From assembly GCF_019649055.1 (NCBI RefSeq), contig NW_026570226.1, forward strand, positions 124,001-188,000: a stretch of DNA of 64,000 nucleotides, read 5' to 3'. A program made the translations under genes and the position numbers. Below, piece by piece: positions 10,612 to 23,300 of this stretch. Each line of letters opens with the position of its first letter. The stretch's first letter is position 1. The stretch comes from Paramacrobiotus metropolitanus (Eukaryota > Tardigrada > Eutardigrada > Parachela > Macrobiotidae). The notes below the pieces were generated by a model. It ran no database searches. It saw only the letters and a list, made by a program, of their open reading frames with translations, and was not told the DNA's origin.

Positions 10612-13600
10612 ATGAACAGATTCGGCAGCCGCGGTCGTGGACGAGGCGATTTTCGCCGCTTTGACAATGCAGGACCAGGTCGTGGAGGGCAACGTTTTAG
10701 TAAGTGATGACTTGATATTTGTCACGGAATTCGAATAAAAGGATTATTTGGTAATAGATCAATACGGGAACCGTCGCATGAGCGGTGGGGGCTCCGATCA
10801 CGAGCAGGAAGAAGCGGAGCGCGAAACGGGAACCAATGATATCGAAAAAAGGCTAGAATCTCTTATTACTCGCCTCGGGGAGAAGGTTTGTTCTCCATGC
10901 TTGATATAATCCTTAAGAATACAATCTATGGAATGCAATCTATGTTAAATCTCTGGCGTTTTAGAGTAGTGCTTCGCTGGAGAACAACATCAGAAACCTG
11001 GCCAAGGTTCTCAGCTCGGATATCGCCAATTACAAAGACACCATTCTGAATATTCTCCTGAAATGGTAATTCTTCCTGTTTTATATTCTTATCACGCATC
11101 AGTTCAAGTAGTTTGATGGTTGCAGCGCGACGTCTATGCCGGAGAAGATTACGATCTACACGTGCTTAGCGGGAGTTCTGAATGTGGACAATTATTCATT
11201 TGGCGGAGAGTTTGTTGAGGGTTTGGCTCGACGTTTCCAGGCCGCGCTTCAAGAACCAGATTTCAGCCAGGCCGAGCTAATAGTGAGGGATTCTATAGTA
11301 AAGCTATGATCCAAATTAAAATATTTTGTCTGTGTCCGCAGCTCCGGGGAATTGCGGACTGCGCCAACTGCAATTTGATCAGCCTGTCAAGTCTGGTGAA
11401 TTCTCTGGAATCATTGCTGGAAGTCACATTTGAAAAAAATATCCCACAGGTGAGTGTGCTGTTAAGTTACAGCACTTTTCAGTGTTCCACTGAGATAGTT
11501 GTACAGTATATTCACTATATTGCTAGTTGTATAGTTCGGATTTTGCAGTTAGCCATTTTGAACAGAAAGTCTCTGGTACTGTAGTGCTTTAATGATATGA
11601 AGTAGTTATGAAAATATGGATCCGATTTTGTTATTTACTGGTATAATTGAGTGAATTTTGACAGTTCATGAATTTAGAAAGAAAGTAATCGCTTAGAATA
11701 ACTCAATTGTAAAAGCGAAAGTTTAAGTATCATATTTATTTGTGTGTAATCCAGGCACGTTCCGACTGGTATACTTATGCCGTCCTTTCCTGTCTGCCAT
11801 GGATCGGTGAAAAACTGAATTTCAGCCGGCCTGATGATCTCAAGAAGCTGCTGGATGATGTTGTGGCTTATACATCCCGCAGAAAACTTTTGCATGTTAA
11901 TGCCCTCCGCATCATCCGATCTGATGATCCCTTGCCACAAGAAGATGTACATTCTTTGCACTGTTGTTTATCCTGATGCTTTGCAGTGTATTATAGAACA
12001 GTGTTATTTGCATTTCAGTATATCGATTCCCTCTGGAATCAGGTCGACGATTTGAAGAATCGGCAGTGGCGCGAGAAACACATCAACCGGCCTTACGCCA
12101 CCTTGCAAGCTATTGTTACCCGTGGCCAGGCACATAATCTGCCCAAGTTGAGTCCGGCGGCTCATGAAGAAGACAGTGTATATCCATTGCCGCAAGTGGT
12201 ATTTCGGTTGTTCGATTACACCGACTGCCCAGAGGGAAGTGCGCTGCCACCTATGAACTCCATTGAGCGGTTCTTGATCGAAGACGACTTGAAAAGGATT
12301 ATTGTCCAACATTACGAAGATCGGCGGCAGTGCGCGACACTGTTACTGAACTACCCGACGACGCAAGTGAATGTACCGGTCGATTATGTGGTAACGGAAG
12401 TAATGTTGGGGCAACTGATGCAGCTGCCCAAATCTCCCCATAAGGATATCATGTATGGAGCTACGATTTTGGAACTGTGTAAAGTGCGACAGGATGTCAT
12501 GCTGCAGACCCTAGCTTTGGCCGTCTCGTTGCTGTATGAGAGGATCGAAAATCTGAACATTAGCTGCCTGCACCGGTACAACGTGAAAAAATTGAAATGT
12601 GTTTTGAAAATTGTTTGGCTTATTATTGATTATGATTGTTTTGTTTGTGGGACAGTTTGGCGTCATGGTTTGCGTACCATTTGAGTAACTATGATTACCG
12701 CTGGACATGGGATGACTGGAGCGATTGTTTGAGTGTTGACAAGGATCATCCCAAGGCGAAGTTTGTCTCCGAAGTATTCCAGAATTGCATTCGGTAATTT
12801 GCGAAGGTTTGAACTTTTATGATTTGTTTTATCTTGGTATGGCGTTGTAGATTGTCGTATTACGAAAGAATTGCGGAGACAGCACCTCAGCGCTTCAGAA
12901 TTTTCCTACCGGAAACACCATATCTGGAAAGAAAGTTTGATGTGGAAAATCCAGGTACTTGAAAAATTGCGTTTAGTGAATTTGTAAGTGTAGGTGCACG
13001 ACATGCCTTACACTTCCTTGTCAAACCTTCCAGAACTTTTCCTCCTGCTCGTAAAGCGATGAATGTGCTGATATGCATTGAGTTGCAGCTATTTAATACT
13101 ACGAGTATGTTGGTCTTTACGTGCAGCAGAAGAAAGCTTCCAATTCTCAAAACAGAATCTCAGCATAACCGATATCGGTTTGACTGTTTTTTGAAGAGAG
13201 TGTTGCCGGGTGCCAACAGGCTATCGAGGTTCACCAGGAAATGGTTGGCAAAAAAGACCCCATACGAATTTCTGAAATTATACGGAGCGTACCAAAGCCC
13301 GAGGATGCCGATGGTACGTACTGTAAACTGCCGCTGATCAACGTGAAATGTGATCAGATTTATTTGACTTGGATAATTTAATACCTAATATTTATAATTC
13401 GCGTTACTTCAGATTCCGAATTTAATCCTTTACAAATCGATGTGTTCGTGCACGTGGTACTGGGCCTTTCAGCAAAAACCTTTACTCATCTCTTCGCTGC
13501 ACTGACCAAGTGAGTTTGGTTTACAAATATTATAATAAATCGGAATACCGTTTCAGGACTGTAGGTTCAATTTACTTCACGATTTTGGCATTAAGAAACC

Positions 13601-14646
13601 TAATTTATAGAACTTAATACGTTGCCCTGGTGTTGCTAATGGGCTGCTGGAATCATTCTTTAAATTACTTACCCGATAAGTTCATAATTAGCGACGGTCA
13701 GTTTGCATCCAGATTTCTTATTGTAGGTTTGCTCCTATCATTCGCGATCTTCTCAGCAGCGAACAGGAGCAGCTTTACTTCCTTCAGAACATTTTCGAAC
13801 TCTTTCAAAACCGAGAATACACTCTGATTACGTTGGTCGATCGTCTGCTTCGAATGCAATTAATCGAACCGGCTGGTGTGGTTAACTGGATCTTTTCTCC
13901 ACGCATGAAAGCGCATTTCAGCCGGTACATGTGGTTCGGCGCCTATTCTATTTCCGACTGCTTTGTGGAAACTGCAGAATTACCTCGTACATTTTGAGTA
14001 CGATGATATCTGTTTATGTTTGGTAGTTACTTTCTCTGGGAAATCCTTCAACAGACCATTCATCGGGTGTCCGCGCTGGTTGATCGCTGCCGTACGGAGC
14101 TGGCAGAAGCGAAAAATCGTGCAGAGGAGCCAGTAGAGGGCGAAGGAGAAAATAAAAATGAAGAAATGTTGGAGACGCTGGAAGAAGCCTATGACCGGAG
14201 CCTTAGTCAACAAAAAAGCATGTTTTTGGTCATTTTTCAGGTAAGCACGCTCTAAAAATTATAATATCGGAAATAGTTTGTCCATTTTGAGCGATTGACA
14301 TTGGGTTCCGCCCTTCGGATGTTGTTACTGATGGCTGCATATTTAATATTCAGAGATTCGTCATGGCGTTTACGGATTTTCTGGAGCAGCAGGGAAACAA
14401 GGCTAAAATTACTGAATCGCTGTGGTGGAAAACAGCTATCGGGAACATGCAGTTTATTCTGATGACGGTAAATAATGGATTTTATTTTTTTGTAAAATTG
14501 AGTTTTTGTCTTGAATGTAGGTTTTATTTCAGAATTATCAGCTGATTCGACCGTACAACACTACACTGGAAAAGTTGGTTTTCACGAAAGAAATTGATAA
14601 GGCAATCCTGCATGCGTATAACGAATACGCTGCCATGCTGAATTGA
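10612..14646 (+). CDS. NCBP1: Nuclear cap-binding protein subunit 1 (CBP80), 15 exons
   Basis: Exons: 10612-10699, 10758-10885, 10965-11065, 11126-11282, 11342-11449, 11755-11946, 12019-12575, 12656-12793, 12851-12954, 13197-13313, 13413-13509, 13727-13924, 14027-14240, 14354-14467, 14533-14646. Total 2427 nt, 808 aa (human 790). The Arg/Gly-rich N-terminus (MNRFGSRGRGRGDFRRF) resembles the basic tail that carries the nuclear signal. The body follows the three MIF4G-like helical repeats of CBP80: NIRNLAKVLSSDIANYKDTI, then WYTYAVLSCLPWIGEKL, RPYATLQAIVTRGQAHNLPK, YDYRWTWDDWSDCL, EPAGVVNWIFS, and a charged coiled-coil insert ending SMFLVIFQRFVMAFTDFL. With NCBP2 it binds the m7G cap of nuclear transcripts and acts in splicing, export, nonsense-mediated decay and 3'-end processing. 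No residue loss was noted; exon 10 has a weak acceptor (TTTTTTGAAG). Confidence 0.95.
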
Positions 14647-15072
14647 GAATATTGCCTGCTGTGATTGTTTTGTTATACGGACGGTACTTTTTTGTTTTTA
14701 TTTCTACCTGTGTACTAAATAGTAAATATGCAAGATTCTGGGGGAATACTTATTGTTTGCCACTTGGCTGTTGCGCAGAGTTCATTTCTGTACGGAAGAT
14801 TTTGGTTAAAAACGACAACTGTTTGCTTTATGCGATGGAAAGTCTATTAGAGCTGCTTCTGTTTCGTTGTTACAGTACGGAGCAGGGACCCGTATTCATT
14901 AAAAGTATGATCACAGACGGAGTAATTTTCGCACACATTAAACGCTTTTGAATTTTCAGTAATAATTTAGTACGGTAAGACTGCTGTTGCACACTTATTA
15001 CAATTCGCCTCACCAAGCGACGCTAGACCTCTCTGTGGGGATTACGAGCAAAATTGTTCTTCTGGCGAAGAA
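14647..15072. other. Convergent intergenic region (NCBP1 and SDHAF4 3' ends)
   Basis: 426 nt shared by two converging 3' ends. ATTAAA hexamers at about 14898 and 14938 could serve as NCBP1 poly(A) signals. Nothing coding was identified. Confidence 0.4.
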
Positions 15073-15592
15073 CTAGAAATCCGAAACGCGGCCTTTACGC
15101 TCCCAGTCACCGTAGCGTGTAGGTTCGGGGCCTTTTGGTCCGCCACGTTCGCCAGTGTGCGGATTAACACCGTCTGGCCATGCCTGCAGAGGCTCTTTCT
15201 CGGCGTCAGGATGCACATACTGATCAAATTCATCCAGTTTTCCCGCAGGTGTAGTCCCGGGTTTTCTAGCTTGCGCAGGACTGGATAGCCTCACCGTAGC
15301 TTCCTGATTTTTGCATGCCAGCATTCCAGCCGAACTGTGTAAGGCATGGTGGGAAGAAGAGAGGAATGATGCGTGCGTGCAGTCGCGAAAAACAGAACCA
15401 TGCAAACCCTAAAAATCATCAGTCTGTCAGATTAATGACAGGGAATGCTTAATGGCCACTAACCGAGAAATTTCAAACGTCCAACAGAGAAAACAGGAGA
15501 ACTTCAGGTTTAGTGCTGTGACTTACCGTGTCACGAATCGCTCCAGAAACATGAACAAAGAAAGGCAGGCTCCTCATGATTCGGATAACCAT
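15073..15592 (-). CDS. SDHAF4: Succinate dehydrogenase assembly factor 4, mitochondrial
   Basis: Two exons, 15527-15592 and 15073-15408, give 402 nt (133 aa). The C-terminus carries the hallmark of the family: [20 protein letters not shown] followed by [12 protein letters not shown]. This segment binds the flavinated SDHA subunit before it joins SDHB, shielding it from solvent and limiting radical formation. The N-terminus ([20 protein letters not shown]) is basic and amphipathic, as expected for mitochondrial import; it is encoded by a separate 66-nt exon with a consensus GTAAGT donor. The roughly 50-residue Ser/His-rich middle is not conserved. Converges with NCBP1. Confidence 0.93.
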
Positions 15593-17307
15593 GCTAACGG
15601 ATAGGGACGACGCACGTCCTGCTGAAATGCTATTTGGATTCAAATAATTATGAAATACCTTCCAAGATCTAGAGTAGGATGCGTAATGTTCTTTCTGTTG
15701 TCTGCTATAGAAATCTGTAGATGTACTCAGAAATAATAGCATTTCCTCAATAAAATAACAAGAACCACTTCTGATAATTTTTTGTGATCAGGTTATTTTT
15801 GTGGCTCGTTTAGAGTACTGTAATAATAAAATTCAAGTTTAAATTTTAATGGAGTTCCAGTTATGGAGTTAATTCAAGTTCAAGTTTCCGTTTATTTGAA
15901 GTGTAAAAAAATGGGACAAGTGCCGCACCTGCCACCTCTCTGGGGTGGGGATACGATTTCGCGGCAAGTTTTTCTCACGCTTCACTCTCCACTTCCAGTC
16001 CCCAGTGGCTACCAGCCCTAGAGTAGCTGCCCTACTGCAACCTGTAAGACTTGGTCACTACCGATGGGTACCTCTCAAATTTCATCAGTAATACTAATTT
16101 CTGGAAATGCACCAATGAAGGTGGTATGCAATATGCATATTTTCGGCTAACTTTTCCATTTCAAAATGTAAAGCATTTTCAGGTACGTGTCCGTGACGGC
16201 GTCCAAACGCCCATAACTGTCTGCAACAATGACTACGGCGTCACTACGCTCATATGCATAGAAATAGGGAATATACAGTGTAATATGCCCTATTTCAATT
16301 TTCAAGTATGAAATTAATTTACGCCATTTCAAAGCAATCCCCATAAGCAGAAACGAAAATAATCGAAATTTCAATTTCTACACAATCTGAAGAATATTTA
16401 CGAGCAACAAATTCAGAATTGTCATCAATTAATAAAACTTAAGACACGTTAATATACTTAACAATCCCTAAGACGATTTTGTTACTGATTAGGTAATGTC
16501 GGTTTAGTGTAGATGGTGCAGGAGTGTGGTGCATGCCACATTGATCCTTGCTGTGTTGAAGCCATCACCAGCGTTCACTGCAAGCACCACAACACCAAAC
16601 AGTCGCAAGGCGTAGGTCGCGTTGGAAACTAACCATAAGAGGACAAAGTCCCTTTGCAAATGCCGCACGTCATCATGTTTATACAAATCATTTTATGCTG
16701 TCGACATCAGTTCGAGTTGCTTCGATTAAACTAAGACGAAGCAAGAGGAGTAATCGCATCATAAGCAATCACAACCATGCTACACTCAGATCATTGTCGA
16801 TTATAATTGCTTAAAACCACCGGCCAAAGCCGACATTTAATCAACTGCATTAACTTTTAATGAGTCAATTTTTCTTAGATTAGAGTAATGTGTATCATCT
16901 GTATGCACAAGATGTCCAATAGCGTTGTCACACGTTATCTAAATTTGACAATGTGTGTACCAAATGCAATAAGCATTGTTATCGGGGTTACATTTGGAAG
17001 GAAGATCGGACTCCGAATCGCATTCGATCGAACGGCCGCAATATTCGTCAATTCATTCCTACCCGCGAGATTAGGCGAGTACTATGGCCTGGTTTAACAG
17101 CCAGTGCCTGCTGCATAGTACTTCTGTGATTTCCGCCCCCCTCATCGGTATGCACACGTTCCCGGCTGCGTTTCCCTGTTTTTCCTTTATAATAGACATA
17201 CTCATTAAATAATTCGGTGTGAGTGTGTTGTGATTTTTTTCTTATCGATTTGGAAATATCTTTTTCGGGTGAGTGTGTATCGTGTTTCGTCCATTTTGCT
17301 TTCCACT
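15593..17307. other. Divergent intergenic region between SDHAF4 and the A1CF/RBM47-like gene
   Basis: 1.7 kb without recognisable coding potential. It contains repeated CAAGTT/TTAATTCAAG motifs around 15830-15890. It presumably holds the promoters and 5'UTRs of both flanking genes. Confidence 0.4.
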
Positions 17308-20300
17308 ATGCATGACATAATGGTGGACAGTACAGCGACCACAAATCCAGCCCCCATGGCGGGTGCTGCGCACTCACGTAATTCCCAGCACATGCCGACA
17401 CGTGCACCGCATAATACTCGCTACAACAACCCGCCGCTGACGCGTTACAACAACAGCAACAACCCAACCCCGGCGATTCACCGAAGCCAAGAGGATGTCG
17501 ATGGTGTGCTGTCTAAATTGAAGAATGACACCGGATGCACCGTTGAGTATGAACCGAATTTGCGTCGTGTACTTTTTCCCATGGAAGCGGCCACAGGCGA
17601 TTCTTTGCGCAAAATGTCACAGCGCGGCTGTGAAGTCTTTCTCGGGCGCCTGCCACAAGATCTCCTGGAAGACGAGATCTTTGCCTTCTGCAAAGAGTCC
17701 GGCCGGATCCGGGAGGTACGGCTGATGTTATTACCGAATGGCATTGGTAACCACATGGACGGCGCGCTGAACCGGGGATTTGCGTTTGTGGTGTTCACTC
17801 GGCCGGAGGAGGCTAAGCGAGCCATCCAGACGTTAGATCGCAAGGAAATCCGACCCGGTCATAAGATTGGTGTTCGGCGAAGCGTTGACAATTGTCGACT
17901 GTTTATGGGTGGACTGCCACGGGATAAAACGAAGGAGGAGTTTGAGGCAGAGATTCGAACTATACCGACAATATGTACCAGTACCTTGCAAAGGGTGATT
18001 ATGTATCCGTCCGTGCAGGACAAGACCAAAAATCGCGGATTCGCCTTTGTGGAGTTCGCTTCTCATCGTGATGCAGGTCCGTAGTATACAAAAAATCTTT
18101 GTCTAGTTAATTTTGTTTGTAACCCTATTCAGCGAAAATTTATTAAATAACGAAACCACAATGCGTTGCGTACGTATACACTGCTATACACGCGATTATA
18201 AGCGCGCTAAGTACGGTGCATTAACGGCCTGATATTGAGTAAAAGAACATGTAACAGTTAACTACATGTACAGTATCTTCTTCTTTTATACGGAAAACTG
18301 AAGACTAACGACGACGATATTTGTAGTAACGCTTGTACATGCGCAACTGCAGTAATGTTAGTTTACAAAACAATTTATGCAGTGACCCTTGTTGTTTGGT
18401 ATTACCGAACAATTGAGCCGAAAAAAATTCATTTTGTTATTAAACTCGATCACTGCAGCTATTGTCCGGAGGCAGCTAATGCGGGATAGGGTGGCATTGT
18501 GGGGCAAGGATATTTGCGTCGATTGGGCTCAGCCGGAGGCGGAAGTGGACCAAGATGTGATGGATAAGGTGCGTAAGCAAAATTAGTCAGAGATTCGATA
18601 GTAACCGCAAGCTCGCGAGCTGAGTTTGTACACTCTGAGTTTTGATGTAGACGTTGTGTAGTCTAGGTTGAATTATGTATTGTATATAAACACTAATTTG
18701 CAATTTACCTATAATAATATTTCAGTACGTTTGCAACGAGCAAGTTGTGCTTGGGTTGTGTGAAAGCTCGTTGTATGAGCAAGTTGCGCACCTAACGCAA
18801 GTATGACACAACGTTATACACAAAACCTAATAAGCTTGATTTTTGCAAACAGGTGAACAGTGGGTACATATGTTTTTGGTTCATATATTTTGGTAATTAA
18901 AATTAGGTGAAATTTATTTAATCTGGTTTCTAGATATTGACGCTATCGTGCAAATAGTTTGGCTATCGGTTGTAAGTCGTGCAACACGGGTTCACTTCGA
19001 TAATGGTCTGATAGCTTGCAACACAATAAGAGCAGACATTTACAAAATGTACGAGAAGGCTGCAAGCAAAATTTCTTTATATTATTATGTACCTATTGTC
19101 GACCTAAGTAGCCGATAATCTGTTCCTGACAGATTATCGGCTCCGAAGAAATTATCTGTCAAAATGTCAGTTTACCTTTCTTTTGCAACGTAATCTTTGA
19201 ACTCGACTATTGCAAATTATTTTGAGGCCGTATTGCACCACAAATCAGAAGAAATTACATAGAAAGGGGATATTTACCGCATCTGGGATTACTATATTAT
19301 GGATGTCTGGCCCCTGATACAGCCTCGGAACATTTTGTTATCTAAAAATGTTTACGAGCACATATAAAAAAATTTTTGACAGACCGAGACGTCTCCTGTA
19401 TGTATTGGCACCATAATAAGGTTTTGTACTGCAGCATGCATTACTATTTACGTGGATTTGAATGTTGTTACTCACGTGTTCTCATTGTTACACAGGTTCG
19501 CATAGTTTATGTGCGAAACCTTCAAGTGAATACCTCAGAAGAAACTCTGTATGAGATTTTTTCTGGTGTCGCTCGGAATGGCAACATTGAAAAAGTCAAA
19601 AAGCTCAAAGATTTTGCCTTCGTGCACTACCAGGATCGCAAAGATGCAGAAGCCGCAGTTTCGGAACTGAACGGTAACCTACGTACACTTTCGTACAGCG
19701 CTGGGGATCTATTGCTACACAATTATTATGCATATACAGTACATTTATTTTTTAACGTTTTCCTGATTCAAAATTGCCAATCAAAATAAAAATGCTCCTG
19801 TTGCTTTTGGTCGTATGTCTGGTTTTGGAGCTGCTGTTGGTAAGTGACTTTGTCATGTTTGCGAATCACAACTCTGCTCCGTTTTCAAATTGCGTTTTCA
19901 AATAATATAAATATGATTGTAATGATTGCAGCTATTTAATGTTTGCAATTTGTATCATATCAAGTGGTGTTATCAGCGCTGCTTATATCTGTTCATAAAA
20001 CATTGGTCTCTTCTCCATGAAAGGTCTTGATGTCGACGGTTCGCCCATAGAGGTGACCTTAGCTAAACCACCGTCCACCAAACTCAAGTCACAGCAACCA
20101 GACCAGACAGCACATCCCGATCTGCGTCGCCGTGTAATGTGGGATATTCCACCGAATCAACAATGGAATCATAACCCAATATACCGTCCTGTCGGATACA
20201 ACAGTGGAGGATATTTTCCGGTGGATTTGGCCCAGATGCATTATTTCAATATGGCAAATAACCAGCAGTACGTTCGTACTTCTCTGTTGAGGTTTTGTAT

Positions 20301-23300
20301 GGTTTCTTACGCGTTTAATAAAATTATAAACAAATCATTCAACTAGCACTCGTAGCTACGATAATGCATTTTTTTAAAAGTGTGTGTTTGCGAGCAAATG
20401 GATGAGTTTCCACAAACAGGCATAGATTTGAGGCCATGTGCTGGAATTAGTCCCCTTAAAAAAGGTCAAATAATACTGAGAATTTCCGGTCGGTAATCAG
20501 CTCTTTCAGTTTGTCAGAGAAAACATGTTTTTTGTCTTGGTCGTTGCTGTTCTAGTTTTCTTTAAGTAATCAGAATACTGAATACCTTTTTGTAGTTCAT
20601 TCAGTTAGGCACGTTACTACATTTGTGACATTCTGCTTATATAAAAGTCTGGAATGGTGATGCATGTTGATGAGGCAGAAGAAACTTCACGTTGATTGAC
20701 CATCTACAACTTCATTTTCCTTCGAATAGAACAATGCCGGTTTTTGGACGTGGTCCCCTACCACAGCAGCGCCATTACCGCAATGCAGCTGGAACTCGTA
20801 AACGATTTGCTGTTCCCAATGGAATGCATACCCCTGTAAGCACTTTCAATAAATCTTCAACATTCTGTTAACAATCGTATGGGACACTATACACTGCGTG
20901 GACAATCTCTCGATTGTGTAGCGGCAGGTACGGGATAAGACACAGGAATACTGGGATTTAAAATAATTTCGGATTTGTGTATATAAAAGGAATAATAATA
21001 GTAGGGGAAAGAATTTTGTGAGTGTATGAAGGACATGAGAGGTTGTGGGTGTTTCTTTACTACAGTTGAGACCTTGAAAATTGCGCGTTTAGTCTGTAAC
21101 TTTCCATAGATTTACACAGTCATTTTGGTGGTGGTAATTTGTGTAGTAGTAATTTGTGTAGTTAAGAAAGTTGATTGCTTAATGGAGCGAACTATTATGT
21201 TTTGCACTGATAGTCTTGGATGTGTAGTAACAGGTGGCTTGTATATGGTATGTAGGCTGGGACGTACTTTAAAAGGTTGTTCGAGAGAATGTTTGGTATA
21301 ATTGGTTTGTTGACTGGATTTTTTGAGTTCGGTGGGTATATTAGAAGTTGAGGAACGTTGTGTTTGAGTTATTATGGACTTGACGAAGTATATGCAGTGA
21401 GGAGAATGTTTTTCTTGTTGGTTATTTTCTGGTGGCCGGTTTAGATTTTCGGAAGCGTACTGATTCAGGTTGTTGTGTTTTGTTTGGCTTTGGTCTTTTT
21501 AGGTTGAGTATAGTTTAGTAAGTTTGCTTTCATAGATAGTTTCTTTTAAGTATTGTTTTTTTTAATAAAATAATGGAAACTGGTTGTGGTCGCAAGAAAT
21601 ACATGCGAGAGCATGTGCGTGATCATAGAGAAAAAACCGCAAAACGGAAACTGATGGTAATTGTAGCAAGGAAGATAATGAAGTGGTGATGATGTTAGAC
21701 ACTGAAAATGTGAAGTTAAAAAACAAAAATGTAAACTTAACAGGGTCAGCAAAACACAACAATTCAGGACAAAATCGTAAAGTAATGCTTAAGAAAAGAC
21801 CCGGACAACCATTACGTATTACGATACTCCGCAAATGTCGCTTAGCACGTTCCCTTTACAAAAATTGTCCAATAATTGTCCAAAAATTCTCCAATAATTT
21901 TTTCCAAACATACCAGAAAACGCACCACCTTTAGTATTCCGATTACATTTTTGTTTTTCAACTTTTACATTCTCATATCTAACATCATCACCACTTCCCA
22001 CATTATCCTCCCTGCTACAATTACCATCAGTTTCGATTTTGCATTTCTTTCTATAATCACGCATATACTGACGCATGTATTTCTTACAATCACAACCACC
22101 ATCCATTATTTTATTAAAAAAAGAATTCTTAAACGAAAATAATGTATGAAAGAAAACTTGCTAAACCATACTCAACCTAAAAAGACTTACCAAAGCCAAA
22201 CAAAAGACAGCAACCTGAACCAGTAAGTATCTACAAATCCACACCCGCCACCAAAAAATAACCAACAAGAAAAACATTTTGCTCACTCCATATACTTCGT
22301 TCACTCCATAATAACTCAAACACAAGATTCCTCAACTTCTTATATATCCACCGAACTCAAAAAGTCCAGTCAACAAACCAATCAAACTATACATTTTCTC
22401 GAACAACCTTTAATGTACCTACTAACCTACTTCCCATATACAAACCACATGTTCCTACACATCAAAGACCATCAGAGCAAAACATAATAGTCTGCTCCAT
22501 TAAGCAATCGACTTTCTCGAAATTTCTTGAATTTTCCACAATAATCCATCACTATCTACAACCCGCAACACACTCCACTTCCTGTAACACTTTATTAAAC
22601 ACTCAAATACGGACAACCAGAAAGTCGAATATATTTATACCATACTACAGTAAAAATCCCTTTATCTTCACCCAAATTCAATGTAGACCCTTTCTTCGCT
22701 ACACTGGATTAGTACACCCTTTCTTCATTATCACATTTCGTCAAACATATCACCTTTAATATAATTTACTATATTATTAAATTCTCTGTTCAGCACTTTA
22801 TATTCCTACCCCTTATAATCTCCACATACAATATGCTCTTGCAATGTACTGCTACATTATGTAGGAGTACATTGCAATATGCTCCTACATATGTAGGTGC
22901 ACATTGCAGTGTGCTCCTACATATGTAGGAGCACATTCCAGGAGCATATTGGATTACGTTTGTTTGGGTACTACAATTCCGTTTTTCTCCTCCAAGAACC
23001 GATGAAACCGATGCAATGTGCTCCTGCATAATGTACAGCACATTGCAAGGTGCTCCTACATACTTAATGTAGGAGCACATAATGTAACCTAAAAAAGATG
23101 CCGAGCCAACAACGCCATCTACAAGTTTCACGCATCGTTACTCGACTCATGTCACATGACTGTTAGGCCCCACCGCTTCCTTCAACCGGCCGGACCCTTC
23201 CGTACTCTACGGGCGCCAAAAATTACTTTTGTTTACACACGGATATCGAAGACCAAAAACCGAAACTACAGTTTCATATATGCTACGACTGATTCTAGTC

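Larger units (their letters stand above)
21164..22517. mobile_element. Large inverted repeat (two arms of about 570 nt), foldback-type element
   Basis: The left arm (about 21164-21733) and the reverse complement of the right arm (about 21943-22517) align throughout, by eye at roughly 80% identity, around a spacer of about 210 nt. Matching blocks include the segment reading TTGATTGCTTAATGGAGC and the AATAAAATAATGGA stretch before a shared ATG. Each arm contains the start of a related short reading frame on opposite strands (features at 21572 and 21819). The element lies wholly in intron 5 of the A1CF/RBM47-like gene. Terminal repeats and target-site duplication could not be fixed; weaker similarity may continue outward. 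An old palindromic transposon derivative or an inverted duplication of one element is the likeliest origin. Confidence 0.75.

Noticed and set aside
22832-23089. Possible CRISPR-like array
   Set aside because: Units are palindromic, unevenly spaced and lie in an intron of an animal gene; no spacers or cas genes.
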